The position numbers and the translations under genes are program-made. Shown one piece after another: positions 1 through 12,476 of a stretch of 64,000 nt of DNA (its first letter is position 1; each line of letters begins with the position of its first letter). The stretch covers positions 1 through 64,000 of the forward strand of contig CAVPEB010000021.1 of assembly GCA_963702765.1 (NCBI GenBank). The letters run 5' to 3'. Under the pieces are notes generated by a model. That model was not told the origin of the DNA. It saw only the letters and a list, made by a program, of their open reading frames with translations, and did not search any database. This DNA is from DATMNR01 sp963702765. Its GTDB lineage: Bacteria; Chloroflexota; Ktedonobacteria; Ktedonobacterales; Ktedonobacteraceae.

Positions 1-3262
<3,262 letters not shown>

Positions 3263-3297
3263 GGTAATTATTCACTTGCAGTAGATTTGTACACGAG

Positions 3298-3323
3298 AAG
3301 GCACAAGAAGTTGTGCCTTTTTG
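3298..3323 (+). terminator. Rho-independent terminator of the 23S transcript
   Basis: A 9-bp stem AAGGCACAA / TTGTGCCTT with a GAAG loop is followed by T's. It lies about 35 nt past the 23S processing stem and just before the convergent queG stop codon. It ends the rRNA transcript without an intervening 5S gene. Confidence 0.85.
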
Positions 3324-3332
3324 ATTGTGATA

Positions 3333-4550
3333 TTATGAAAATTCATCAAGGGCGCAACGTATCTCTTGTAGTGTTTCATCATCCTTCTCAGAATCTAGCG
3401 CTATCTGTAATGCCCTTTTTGATTCTTCTCCTCCAATGCGTCCTAAAGCCCAGGCAGCATGGCCTCTGATTAATGGCTCATCATCATGTAACGCTCGAAT
3501 GAGTGCTGGCACAGCCTGAGGATTCCTGCTATTTCCCAGCGCCACACAGATATTCCTCAGTAACCCTCGTCGCTTGGTACGGCGAATTGGACTCAAGCGA
3601 AAGCGTTCACGAAATTGTTCTTCTGTAAGTGACAGCAAAGGAATAAGTTCTGGGGTACTCCCAATATCATTGCGAGGTCTAAATTCTTTGTGCGGCTGAA
3701 AGTCTGGATGCTGGAACGTTGAAGTAAACTCATTGTTAGCTTTCCTCAAACCCAAACGTTTCTCAACAACCTTATTTACGGGGCATACTTGCTGGCAAAT
3801 ATCACAACCAAAGATGAGATTACCCATGAGAGGCCGCAACTCTAGAGGTATACTCCCGCGTAGTTCGATGGTTAAAAAGGAAATGCAACGTGTATTATCA
3901 AGCACATAGGGAGCAGGTAGAGCTGATGTTGGACAGGCGTGCAGACAAATTTCGCAGTTGCCGCAGTTGGCCTTCGAAGGTGTATCATAGAAGTTCTTCA
4001 GACCGTCAACCAGGGGAAGATTCGTGACAATTTCTGCTAGAAAGACCCATGATCCCCAACCCTTTGTTAAGATAGTGGTATTTTTGCCATACCAGCCTAA
4101 CCCCGCCCGCTGTGCGACAGCACGATCCACCATACGACCAGTATCAACGAATAGCCGTGTCTCCACATTTTCTACTTCACTGCTTCCGTAGGTGTGCAGC
4201 CAGGTCGCAAACTTTTGTAATCTGGTTTTAATGATCTCGTGATAATCATCACCCCAGGCGTAGCGTGAAATATACCCTCTCGGTACATTACCATCTGCTT
4301 CAACAGGTTGCTGGGTCAAATAAAACATGGCAAGAGCAATGATAGATTGAGCGCCAGGTAAAAGCGCATGAGGGTTACATGATATCTCAGCCCGTTCGGA
4401 CGTAAACCAGGGCAGGCCATCCATTAACCCTTGAGAGATGCGCTCTTTGATGATACGTTCGTCTTCTGGAAATTCCTCTGCACTGGTAATACGTGCTATA
4501 TCAAATCCAAGAGAGTACGCATATTCTTTGATGGTAGTAATGTTTAACAT
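3333..4550 (-). CDS. queG: Epoxyqueuosine reductase QueG
   Basis: Catalyses the last step of queuosine synthesis, reducing epoxyqueuosine to queuosine in tRNA with cobalamin and two [4Fe-4S] clusters. The 405-aa protein shows the family Asp in VDTGRM (about residue 136), a first cluster motif CGNCEICLHACP (196-207) and a second CDICQQVCP (249-257). The C-terminal ~90 residues look like HEAT-type helical repeats (VPALIRALHDDEPLIRGHAA), usual in this family. The start ATG lies 4 nt after the stop of the ABC permease gene, so it is probably the last gene of that operon, although the functions are unrelated. No other queuosine gene is in the window. Confidence 0.93.
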   Translation of the reverse strand: MLNITTIKEYAYSLGFDIARITSAEEFPEDERIIKERISQGLMDGLPWFTSERAEISCNPHALLPGAQSIIALAMFYLTQQPVEADGNVPRGYISRYAWGDDYHEIIKTRLQKFATWLHTYGSSEVENVETRLFVDTGRMVDRAVAQRAGLGWYGKNTTILTKGWGSWVFLAEIVTNLPLVDGLKNFYDTPSKANCGNCEICLHACPTSALPAPYVLDNTRCISFLTIELRGSIPLELRPLMGNLIFGCDICQQVCPVNKVVEKRLGLRKANNEFTSTFQHPDFQPHKEFRPRNDIGSTPELIPLLSLTEEQFRERFRLSPIRRTKRRGLLRNICVALGNSRNPQAVPALIRALHDDEPLIRGHAAWALGRIGGEESKRALQIALDSEKDDETLQEIRCALDEFS

Positions 4551-4554
4551 ACGA

Positions 4555-5601
4555 TCAGTTGGTTACATCTCTGTGTTCATTTATCCACCATGATAGTCCA
4601 ATAAATAAAGCAAGATATACAAGCAGTACGGCAAATGCATGGAGATCAGAGAGCGAAGAACCATCTCCACCGAAGATGTATTGCCCTTGATTTTGCAACA
4701 ATGCTCCTGTATTGTTACTAATGAAATAATCTGGAATGGCTTTCAAAATATTCCCGAATGGTCCCTGGCTAAAAGTTCCTGCAAGTTTCAGAATGCTACC
4801 AAGTATGGGCTCAAGGAAAAGCCACGTTAGCGCTCCAACAATGCCAGCCACAGTAGAACGTCCCAGAGTACCAAAAAAGATGGCAATAGTGGCATAGATA
4901 AACCAGTCGAACATTGCGACTAATAAGTAGAGTAGTGTGTGTGTCATCCAGCCCGGGCTAAGGAAGCCGAGTTCCTGTTGGATAGTACTCAGAGCATTCA
5001 GTGCTTGACCTATGAGTATTCCGGTGATAGTTATTGTCAATATCCCAATTGCAGCACAAATGGCAGCTACTCCAACTTTGGCTAGAAGAAATTGTAAACG
5101 TGTTGGCCCTCGAGTATACATCAGGCGAACTGTGCCAATACTAAATTCTCCGCCAGCAGAGGACCCTATCAAAATGATGATCAGGATAGTTCCAGCGCTA
5201 AGAGCAACCTGCATGGCGAGACTCAAAGATGTGGGTAATCGTAGTGGCTCTGAGACATTGCGCAGGGCGGTTTCTCTGTAGTTTGATACTTGTGCAGATG
5301 AAGGCGGTGGACAGTTTGGTAGTGCCTGGCCTTGTGAGGGAACATTTGACGGGGGACAAGGTGGGATAAAACTTTCAGGAGGAGCATTAAGAACGAAGAA
5401 GGTATTAATTGAAAATAACAGGAAAACAAGAATAGTAATGATAATAGCTATGCCGAGCAACACTTTTGACATGATCCTGCGGCAAATCTTGTACATTTCC
5501 ATACGAATGAGCCGTAATAATGTAAAGAGATAACTTTGATTTCCCAATATCACAGATTGAGTGCGTCCGTGTTCAGCATGAGGTTGAGATGTCACACTCA
5601 T
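4555..5601 (-). CDS. ABC-2 type transporter permease
   Basis: Membrane subunit of an exporter-type ABC system, 348 aa. After a short cytoplasmic N-terminus there is a first membrane segment (VLLGIAIIITILVFLLFSIN, about 45-65), then a Pro/Ser/Gln-rich extracytoplasmic loop of about 60 residues, then at least five further hydrophobic segments, ending in LLVYLALFIGLSWWI. It has the ABC-2 layout: a single subunit with no binding protein nearby. The start overlaps the stop of the upstream ATPase gene by 4 nt (ATGA), so the two are translationally coupled. The substrate is unknown; such pairs often export peptides or drugs. Confidence 0.85.
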   Translation of the reverse strand: MSVTSQPHAEHGRTQSVILGNQSYLFTLLRLIRMEMYKICRRIMSKVLLGIAIIITILVFLLFSINTFFVLNAPPESFIPPCPPSNVPSQGQALPNCPPPSSAQVSNYRETALRNVSEPLRLPTSLSLAMQVALSAGTILIIILIGSSAGGEFSIGTVRLMYTRGPTRLQFLLAKVGVAAICAAIGILTITITGILIGQALNALSTIQQELGFLSPGWMTHTLLYLLVAMFDWFIYATIAIFFGTLGRSTVAGIVGALTWLFLEPILGSILKLAGTFSQGPFGNILKAIPDYFISNNTGALLQNQGQYIFGGDGSSLSDLHAFAVLLVYLALFIGLSWWINEHRDVTN

Positions 5602-6689
5602 TCAATGCTATCCTTTCCAGGTATTGAGAGATCTGGACTATTTATTGAGTCAGATTTCCTTGTTACGATTCCGCCAGCTAGAGAGGCCATTCCCATGTGT
5701 GATCCAGATGAATTTGTGAGTTGAAGGAAAACCTCTTCCAGGCTACCCTCATAAGGATGTAGTTCTGCCGCAAATAAATTATTCCGTGCAAGTATGGCAT
5801 TAATTTGAGTTGAATAGGATTTAGGTGTATCTACAAGTAACGTTGATTGACCCTGTCTGTCCAGTTGCACACGCACTTCACTAATCCAATCGGCACCTTG
5901 TTGTTTTGCGGCTTCAAGAATAATTTTTGCTTGTTGAATTTCCTCCAAAGTGTTTAGTTGTACCAATACTTGCTCACTGCCACGTAATAGTTCGCGGACA
6001 TTACCCTGCTTGATCAGGTTCCCTTTTTGTAGAATTGCTACTCTGTTGCAAACTTGCTGAACTTCATTGAGCAGGTGGCTGGATAAAAAAATGGTTTTGC
6101 CAAGGACAGCTAATCGATGAATAAGTTGGCGGATCTCAAACATACCTGCTGGATCCAGCCCATTGGTAGGCTCGTCAAGGAGTACGAGCTCGGGATCAGT
6201 AAGAAGCGCTGCTGCAATACCAAGGCGTTGTTTCATACCCAGGGAGTATTTTCGATAAACCATTTTTGCCTGGGCACGTAGTTCAACAATTTCTAACACC
6301 TCATCGATACGGCGTTGGTTCACCTTACTCGAAACCATTCCTGATGCAGCGCCGATGACACGCAAGTTGTCAGCAGCCGATAGGTAGGGATAGAACACTG
6401 GTGTTTCAACAATTGCTCCGATTCGTGGAAGTATCAATGGCTTTTGGTGGGCTATATCCATACCAAATATAATAGCTCGACCAGCAGTTGGGCGAATAAG
6501 ACCAAGTAGCATGCGAATTGTGGTTGTTTTGCCTGAACCATTGGGACCGAGAAATCCAAAAACATCACCTCTCATGACCTGAAGATGAAGATCGTTTACA
6601 GCAACGAGACGACCAAAGGCTTTGGTGAGTCTACTTGTACTAATGATGATATCAGATTGAGATGAATCATCTATATTTTCTTGCACCAT
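5598..6689 (-). CDS. ABC transporter ATP-binding protein
   Basis: Nucleotide-binding subunit paired with the ABC-2 permease that follows with a 4-nt overlap. Walker A is GPNGSGKT (48-55), the signature SLGMKQ (149-154), Walker B LVLLDEP (168-174), and the H-loop His is about 205. It belongs to the CcmA/DrrA-like class by order and spacing. The 363-aa length exceeds the usual ~300 because of a C-terminal extension of about 50 residues after the regulatory domain. It is first in a three-gene minus-strand unit (ATPase, permease, queG). The 227-bp gap upstream separates it from the divergent FHA genes. Confidence 0.92.
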   Translation of the reverse strand: MVQENIDDSSQSDIIISTSRLTKAFGRLVAVNDLHLQVMRGDVFGFLGPNGSGKTTTIRMLLGLIRPTAGRAIIFGMDIAHQKPLILPRIGAIVETPVFYPYLSAADNLRVIGAASGMVSSKVNQRRIDEVLEIVELRAQAKMVYRKYSLGMKQRLGIAAALLTDPELVLLDEPTNGLDPAGMFEIRQLIHRLAVLGKTIFLSSHLLNEVQQVCNRVAILQKGNLIKQGNVRELLRGSEQVLVQLNTLEEIQQAKIILEAAKQQGADWISEVRVQLDRQGQSTLLVDTPKSYSTQINAILARNNLFAAELHPYEGSLEEVFLQLTNSSGSHMGMASLAGGIVTRKSDSINSPDLSIPGKDSIE

Positions 6690-6794
6690 GCGGTACCTAT
6701 CAATAAACTAAAAATATGTCTGAGATATTTTGTTCGTGTTGGGCATTTACCAATTATGGCATGCTTTAAGGGCAAAGGCAAGCATATTCATTCC

Positions 6795-6823
6795 TCGACA
6801 GCCCTCATATTGTATGCTAAAAT
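6795..6823 (+). promoter_or_regulatory. Predicted promoter for the FHA gene pair
   Basis: TCGACA (6795-6800), a 17-nt spacer and TAAAAT (6818-6823), with a TG one base upstream of the -10 (extended -10). It sits about 95 nt before the first FHA start codon and points toward it. Prediction from consensus only. Confidence 0.5.
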
Positions 6824-6916
6824 CTTGATAAGGATCGTGGTCCTGAGCTTTGTGAAATTTATGGGTTTAAAAGGAATTTATAGAATCAGGTTCTTCAGGC
6901 CAATGCGGAGTAGGGC

Positions 6917-7870
6917 ATGCAGGCGGCGTTGATCGGTCCTTCGGGTCAGACTTTCCTCGGACCCGCTGGCCTAACCATTGGACGTATGCAAAGCAATCAA
7001 TATGTTGTGTACGACCGTAGAGTATCGGCACGTCATGCCGTCATTAGCTATTTAAAACAAGGCTATTTCACTATTACAGATATAGGAAGCACTAATGGAA
7101 CATTTGTTAATGGATTGCTGCTGAAACACAATGTGCCTCAAATACTGCATTCTGGGGATACAATTTGTATCGGTGATACAGTTCTTACTTTTCAAATGAG
7201 CGATCAATTCCAAAACCAGCCACATGTCAATCCTCCGCTGAATGAGAATGAAACCTCATGGGAAGGATCAGCTACAGATCGATTTGTTCGAGTGAGATAT
7301 CAACCCGATGTAAACTATCTTCCAGCAGAATCACAGGAAAAACAGGCACCATTTGTTCCAGATTATGAAGAGAACCATAGATTGTGGCAATTTGCTTCAG
7401 CTACTCCTTCTCAGAAAGTTAACGATATTCCGGCTTCGATCCAGGGAGAAAGATCGTATGAAAAAGGTGTAAGTTCCTCGACACATTCTCATCGAAAAAT
7501 CTTGGTATCTGTATTGCTGGTTTGCCTTATACTTTTGGGAGTTATTGCATACAGCGCGTTTGAGTACCTGAATCGCTCAACTCCTGAGAAGACACTTGAT
7601 AATTTTTGTAATGCGTTGCAGAGTAAAGATTATGAGTCAATGTATGAACAGTTATCAAATAAAGTGCAGCAGCTTGGCTCGGAAAAGCTGATTGCCGAGG
7701 ATATGTCCAATGTAAAAGACTGTACCTATATGATTTCAAAGAAAACTGAAAATATGACTTCAGTCAAGTTAACCTTTATTGGTCTTTCAGGACAACGTAT
7801 CAATGGTACAATAATTCTTACTAAAGACAACAACAGTACATGGAAAATTGCTGAACTAGAAAACATTTGA
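6917..7870 (+). CDS. FHA domain membrane protein with NTF2-like C-terminal module
   Basis: A 317-aa protein with a phosphothreonine-binding forkhead-associated domain at about 1-95 (GRMQSNQYVVYDRRVSARHA and DIGSTNGTFVNG carry the conserved Gly-Arg, Ser-x-x-His and Asn-Gly positions). A polar linker follows, then one membrane span (about 195-215), then an extracytoplasmic module of about 100 residues starting RSTPEKTLDNFCNAL, resembling NTF2/DUF4878-like domains. The FHA head is predicted to be cytoplasmic and read Ser/Thr kinase phosphorylation. The next gene has the same plan with two such modules. Start chosen by GGAG 7 nt before the ATG. Confidence 0.82.
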   Translation: MQAALIGPSGQTFLGPAGLTIGRMQSNQYVVYDRRVSARHAVISYLKQGYFTITDIGSTNGTFVNGLLLKHNVPQILHSGDTICIGDTVLTFQMSDQFQNQPHVNPPLNENETSWEGSATDRFVRVRYQPDVNYLPAESQEKQAPFVPDYEENHRLWQFASATPSQKVNDIPASIQGERSYEKGVSSSTHSHRKILVSVLLVCLILLGVIAYSAFEYLNRSTPEKTLDNFCNALQSKDYESMYEQLSNKVQQLGSEKLIAEDMSNVKDCTYMISKKTENMTSVKLTFIGLSGQRINGTIILTKDNNSTWKIAELENI

Positions 7871-7889
7871 GAGGCGTCAGGAGAAATTT

Positions 7890-9122
7890 ATGAAAGCGGT
7901 ACTGCATAGTCCATCGGGGAATACAAATCTGGAGACTTCTCATTTTACCTTTGGAAGTAGCCCGGACAATTCACTCGTAATTGATAACATTAAGGTCGCG
8001 GCGCATCATGCAGAAATCCGTTCAGAAGATAATGGTTCCAGTATCACTGATTTAGGAAGTATTCATGGTACATATGTTAATGGGGAACGACTTGACTTCA
8101 ATTCGCCTCGATTGCTCAGTACGGGCGACACGATAACAATCGGTGACTCTACATTCACATATGATTTGGAAGAACCTTCGCAAATTCAAGAGACCCCTAT
8201 ATCACCTGAGCGAGAAGAAGAGCATGAAGTACTTTCTGGGGAAGAACTGACAACGCCTCTCATCCCAACTGATGAGGATACCACAGGTGATATTTCTGAA
8301 GATCAACAGCTGATCGAATATAATCCCGAATATATACTTCCACAGCATTATATACCTTCAAATGAACAACAACTGGACGCTACACCTTTTGTTCCTGCTG
8401 ATTTTGATGGGCCTATTCCAGGATATATGTCTATTGAACAAGTGCGGCGCAGAGAACGTCGTTTCATCTTGATCGGGCTAGGTCTACTGGTTGTAATAGC
8501 TCTAGCTATTGGTGGCTATTTCTATTTCAGCCGCTCAACACCAGAAAAAACACTTGATGCTTTCTGTACCGCTATACAAGGGCAAGATTATCAAACAGCT
8601 TATAATCAGCTTTCTAACTCGCTACAAAGTAATGAAACAGAACTTGAATTTGCTAATACTTTACGCGCAAATGGCAACGTATATACTTGCACACATAGCT
8701 CCACGAATACTACAAATAACAAGACAAGCGCAAATGTGACGATTGTTACTAAATCTGGACAATCATCAAGTAGTAATATTACTTTGACAACCGAGAATGG
8801 CAATAACTGGAAGTTGAGTCTGTTTCCAACGACACCAATTATGACACTTACAGCGTTCTGCAATGCCTTACAAAACAAAGATTACCCTACGGCTTATACT
8901 CAATTAACTAACGGAATCAAAAGACTGCATGCCGAAGCGCAGTTTAAATCAGATTTTGCCAACTTAACGTGTACTTACAGCAATATCTCTTCCTCAGGAA
9001 ACACTACTTCAGCAACTATGACATTTAAAAATAGTTCTGGTCAGATAGCCAGTGCTAAAGTAGCGCTTATCGAGGACGGAGAGAATAACAACAACTGGAA
9101 AATCAATAGTATTCAATTTTGA
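7890..9122 (+). CDS. FHA domain membrane protein with two NTF2-like modules
   Basis: 410 aa, paralogous to the gene 19 nt upstream. FHA domain at about 1-95 (FGSSPDNSLVIDNIKVAAHH, DLGSIHGTYVNGERL). The first FHA Arg is replaced by Ser, so phosphothreonine binding may be weakened. An acidic linker to about 190 is followed by a membrane span (FILIGLGLLVVIALAIGGYF). Two copies of the C-terminal module follow: STPEKTLDAFCTAIQGQDYQ, then TPIMTLTAFCNALQNKDYPT, each ending NNWK. SD AGGAG precedes the ATG. It probably acts with the first FHA protein in a Ser/Thr phosphorylation pathway; the only kinase in the window is at 23-24 kb. It ends 6 nt from the convergent hutU. Confidence 0.82.
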   Translation: MKAVLHSPSGNTNLETSHFTFGSSPDNSLVIDNIKVAAHHAEIRSEDNGSSITDLGSIHGTYVNGERLDFNSPRLLSTGDTITIGDSTFTYDLEEPSQIQETPISPEREEEHEVLSGEELTTPLIPTDEDTTGDISEDQQLIEYNPEYILPQHYIPSNEQQLDATPFVPADFDGPIPGYMSIEQVRRRERRFILIGLGLLVVIALAIGGYFYFSRSTPEKTLDAFCTAIQGQDYQTAYNQLSNSLQSNETELEFANTLRANGNVYTCTHSSTNTTNNKTSANVTIVTKSGQSSSSNITLTTENGNNWKLSLFPTTPIMTLTAFCNALQNKDYPTAYTQLTNGIKRLHAEAQFKSDFANLTCTYSNISSSGNTTSATMTFKNSSGQIASAKVALIEDGENNNNWKINSIQF

Positions 9123-9128
9123 CCATGC

Positions 9129-10823
9129 TTATGGAAGCATTGGTATCTGGACCCCCAGGTCTTTAGCACACTCGATAGCTTCTCTGTAGCCGGCATCGAC
9201 ATGCCTCATTACACCTGTGCCAGGGTCATTGAGCAATACTCTTGAAAGCCGCTCTGCTGCATCAGCAGAGCCATCGGCTACGATGACCTGACCGGCATGC
9301 AACGAATATCCAATGCCAACTCCTCCTCCGTGATGCACTGAGACCCAGGTGGCTCCTGAAGCTGTATTGAGTAGAGCGTTAAGTATGGGCCAGTCGGCGA
9401 TGGCATCACTACCATCCTTCATTGCTTCGGTTTCGCGATAAGGTGAAGCAACCGAGCCGCTATCCAGATGGTCACGCCCAATGACGATGGGAGCTTTGAC
9501 AATCCCCCGAGCTACGAGTTCATTGAATGCAAGCCCTGCCTTGTCGCGCTCCCCATAACCTAACCAGCAAATGCGTGCGGGTAAACCTTGAAATTGTATT
9601 TTCTGCCTTGCCATGGTTATCCAGCGTTTAAGCCCAGCATTGTGGGGGAAAAGTTCGAGTATGGCCTCATCAGTACGGTAAATATCCTCAGGATCACCTG
9701 AAAGCGCTACCCAGCGGAATGGTCCTTTTCCCTGACAAAAGAGCGGGCGAATATAAGCTGGCACAAAACCTGGGAAATCTAATGCATGTGTTTCGCCTGC
9801 TGCAAGTGCCTGGCCACGCAGGTTATTACCATAATCGAAGACTATTGCTCCCATCTTTTGTAGATCTAACATTGCACGCACGTGTGTCACCATAGATTGC
9901 GTCGATCGCCGGATATAAGTTTGGGGATCGGTTCGGCGAAGTTCATCGGCTTCTTCCAGCGAAAGGCCTGCTGGGATGTAGCCGTTAAGCGCATCATGGG
10001 CCGAGGTTTGATCGGTAACCATGTCGGGGACTATGCCTCTCCTTACTAATTCGGGATATATTTCGGCCGCATTACCTATGAGTCCTATAGACAATGGCTG
10101 CCCTTGACTAACAGCCTCTCGAACCTGGTGTAGTGCCTCATCAAGGGTACTGGCCATTTCATCACAATAGCCTGTTTCTAATCGACGTTGTATATGATGA
10201 GGATCAACCTCAACAGCCAGGCAAACTCCTTCATTCATAGTAACTGCTAATGGCTGAGCGCCGCCCATGCCGCCTAATCCGGCAGTAAGGATGAACTTAC
10301 TTTTAAGCGTGCCTCCAAAGTGTCTCTGTGCTGCCTCTGCAAAAGTCTCATACGTACCTTGTACAATACCTTGTGAGCCAATATAGATCCATGATCCTGC
10401 CGTCATCTGACCATACATAGTTAATCCTAGCGCCTCAAGTCGTCTAAATTCATCCCAATTAGCCCAATGTGGCACAAGGTTCGAGTTGGCAATCAATACT
10501 CTTGGCGCATTCGGATGGGTTCGAAAGATTCCGACAGGTTTACCCGATTGAACGAGTAATGTTTCATCGTTTTCCAGGCTTTGCAGTGAATGTATAATGG
10601 CATCGAAAGCCGCCCAGGAACGCGCTGCACGACCTGATCCTCCATAAACTACCAGATCTTCTGGACGTTCGGCTACATCTGGATCAAGATTATTCATGAT
10701 CATGCGCATTGCTGCTTCCTGTTGCCAACCCTTACACGAAAGAGTATTTCCTCTAGGTGCATGTACAACACGCGATCCAGATTCTGGTGTCATTCCTGAT
10801 GATTCCTTGTCTAAATGGGACAT
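9129..10823 (-). CDS. hutU: Urocanate hydratase
   Basis: Second enzyme of histidine degradation: converts urocanate to imidazolonepropionate using tightly bound NAD+. The 564-aa length fits the family (about 550-560). Conserved blocks include YGGSGRAARSW, QMTAGSWIYIGSQGIVQGTY, the Gly-rich stretch TAGLGGMGGAQP, RICWLGYGERDKAGLAFNE and HHGGGVGIGYSLHAGQVIVA. The start at 10823 is preferred over an in-frame ATG 96 nt upstream because AAAGGAG lies 11 nt before it and homology begins here. No hutH, hutI or hutG is in the window, so the pathway must be completed elsewhere. It is divergent from an M20 peptidase gene. Confidence 0.95.
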   Translation of the reverse strand: MSHLDKESSGMTPESGSRVVHAPRGNTLSCKGWQQEAAMRMIMNNLDPDVAERPEDLVVYGGSGRAARSWAAFDAIIHSLQSLENDETLLVQSGKPVGIFRTHPNAPRVLIANSNLVPHWANWDEFRRLEALGLTMYGQMTAGSWIYIGSQGIVQGTYETFAEAAQRHFGGTLKSKFILTAGLGGMGGAQPLAVTMNEGVCLAVEVDPHHIQRRLETGYCDEMASTLDEALHQVREAVSQGQPLSIGLIGNAAEIYPELVRRGIVPDMVTDQTSAHDALNGYIPAGLSLEEADELRRTDPQTYIRRSTQSMVTHVRAMLDLQKMGAIVFDYGNNLRGQALAAGETHALDFPGFVPAYIRPLFCQGKGPFRWVALSGDPEDIYRTDEAILELFPHNAGLKRWITMARQKIQFQGLPARICWLGYGERDKAGLAFNELVARGIVKAPIVIGRDHLDSGSVASPYRETEAMKDGSDAIADWPILNALLNTASGATWVSVHHGGGVGIGYSLHAGQVIVADGSADAAERLSRVLLNDPGTGVMRHVDAGYREAIECAKDLGVQIPMLP

Positions 10824-10931
10824 AACGTCATTGCTCCTTTGCACTTGAAACTTGAAATCAGCCTGTATATGTTTGAGTATATCCCATTGGAAGAAAGAAG
10901 AGAAATGAATCCAACACATAAAAACTATCCC

Positions 10932-10960
10932 TTGACGAATGGTGCTTTCTCCCCTATCCT
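10932..10960 (+). promoter_or_regulatory. Predicted promoter for the M20 peptidase gene
   Basis: TTGACG (10932-10937), 17-nt spacer, TATCCT (10955-10960). It lies 34 nt before the ATG at 10995, so an upstream in-frame start at 10815 would lie before its own promoter. Confidence 0.55.
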
Positions 10961-10994
10961 CTCATACATAGTACATACCAATGGAGGTAGTAGT

Positions 10995-12173
10995 ATGGAT
11001 TTACAAACTCTGCTCACAGGTGTAGAGGCATACGCTCGGGAACGTCTTTCGCAATATGTCGAAGAGCTACGAGAACTCTGCTCGATAGACTCATATAGCT
11101 ATCATAAGCCCGGATTGGACGAAATGGCTCTATTCCTTGCAGCACGCATGCGTGGTCTGGGAATGCATGCAACAATTATTGAACGTGAATCCTGGGGCAA
11201 TGACCTGCTCGGAACGTTACACGGTAATGGAGATGGCAATGTCTTACTTCTAGGTCATATGGACACAGTTTATCCAGTTGGCATTGCTGCAGCTCGCCCG
11301 GTGAAAATAGACGGGGATGACGTCTATGGTCCGGGCGTCAGTGATATGAAAGGTTGTATCCTCTCTGCCATTTATGCGATTGAAGCACTGCTAGCAATGA
11401 ACTATCATGCATTTGGCGAGATTCGCTTCCTTTGTGTCTCTGATGAAGAGATCAATACGCGCCATTCTCAGGATGTGATGCAACGCGTTTGTGAGGGTGC
11501 TACAGGAGCGCTGGTTTTAGAGGCGGCACGATCAAACGGCGATATTGTGAGCGCTCGCAAGGGCCATACATGGTATAAACTTACTGCAAATGGCCGATCA
11601 GCTCATGCAGGAGTTGAGCCGGAGATAGGGCGCAATGCAGTCATTGAGATGGCTCATCAGATATTGCAATTTCAGAATCTAAATGGTTGGCGAAAAGGCA
11701 TCACCGTGAATGCTGGAGTTGTTTCAGGCGGCACGTTACCCAATGTTGTTCCTGATTTCGCTGAAGCTCAATTTGACCTGCGCTTCTTACATGATGAAGA
11801 TAGGATTGCTACAGAACAACGTTTCCATGAGCTACTAGAGCTGAAGCGTATAGCCAATGTAGAGTTGACGTTAGAACGCGCGCCAGATATGAAAGCGCCT
11901 ATGGTGCTCACTCCCGAGAGTCAAAAATTAGCTAAACAAGCACAGCATATTGCTAACTTGCTCGGTTTTTCGATACATCACGTGTTGACAGGTGGTGCTT
12001 CAGATGCGAGTTATGCTACCACGCATGGCATTCCTGCGCTTGATGGGCTTGGTCCTATCGGTGGACGCGATCATAGCCCTGATGAGTACCTCGTGCTGAG
12101 CAGTGTTGCTCCCCGAGTAGCCTTGCTGGCAGGTTTGATAGCCACTCTTGGAGATCCACAGAGTAATTCCTGA
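10995..12173 (+). CDS. M20 family metallopeptidase (carboxypeptidase G2/ArgE-like)
   Basis: Zinc-dependent amidase or exopeptidase of 393 aa. Metal and catalytic motifs: GHMDT (His88, Asp90), GPGVSDMKG (Asp117 bridging), SDEE (Glu151 general base, Glu152 metal) and, near the end, GGRDHSPDEY carrying the last His. The dimerisation (lid) domain lies about 180-290, including GRSAHAGVEPEIGRNA. It most resembles the glutamate carboxypeptidase branch, but the substrate cannot be set from sequence. The start at 10995 follows GGAGG by 7 nt. Divergent from hutU, so a link to amino acid breakdown is possible but unproven. Confidence 0.9.
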   Translation: MDLQTLLTGVEAYARERLSQYVEELRELCSIDSYSYHKPGLDEMALFLAARMRGLGMHATIIERESWGNDLLGTLHGNGDGNVLLLGHMDTVYPVGIAAARPVKIDGDDVYGPGVSDMKGCILSAIYAIEALLAMNYHAFGEIRFLCVSDEEINTRHSQDVMQRVCEGATGALVLEAARSNGDIVSARKGHTWYKLTANGRSAHAGVEPEIGRNAVIEMAHQILQFQNLNGWRKGITVNAGVVSGGTLPNVVPDFAEAQFDLRFLHDEDRIATEQRFHELLELKRIANVELTLERAPDMKAPMVLTPESQKLAKQAQHIANLLGFSIHHVLTGGASDASYATTHGIPALDGLGPIGGRDHSPDEYLVLSSVAPRVALLAGLIATLGDPQSNS

Positions 12174-12190
12174 GCCGATAAATACCCAAA

Positions 12191-12227
12191 GCCCTAGAGA
12201 AGATCAATAGTTTATCTTCTCTAGGGC
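12191..12227. terminator. 14-bp stem hairpin, probable terminator of the M20 gene
   Basis: GCCCTAGAGAAGAT and its exact reverse complement are separated by 9 nt, 18 nt past the peptidase stop. There is no clear T-tract, so it may act as a weak terminator or as a 3' RNA stabiliser. Confidence 0.6.
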
Positions 12228-12263
12228 ATGTAAAAGGTACATTGACACAATGAAAAAATTGCC

Positions 12264-12292
12264 TTGTTGGTGAACACTGACTATGCTATAAT
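12264..12292 (+). promoter_or_regulatory. Predicted extended -10 promoter
   Basis: TTGTTG (12264-12269), 17-nt spacer, TATAAT (12287-12292) preceded by TGC. It drives the FAD oxidoreductase gene with a 5' leader of over 100 nt. Confidence 0.6.
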
Positions 12293-12476
12293 CTGACAAG
12301 AGAATGCATCTACGGGTGCGTATAATGCTAAATCAACAGAAACGATTCTCCCCCAAAGCATATACCTTTATGCAAGGGAACTATCAGTAATCTGACTACC
12401 ATAAAACTCCCTGCTCCACAATATGAAAACTGGCTTAATGGTACAAGGAAGTGGATGCACAGGAAAGGATTGCTCT

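Noticed and set aside
6681..6932. 83-codon plus-strand frame before the first FHA gene
   Set aside because: It runs through the predicted promoter and into the FHA start in another frame; no features.
12242..12247. TTGACA as the -35 of the oxidoreductase promoter
   Set aside because: It is 39 nt from the TATAAT; TTGTTG at 12264 has the right 17-nt spacing.
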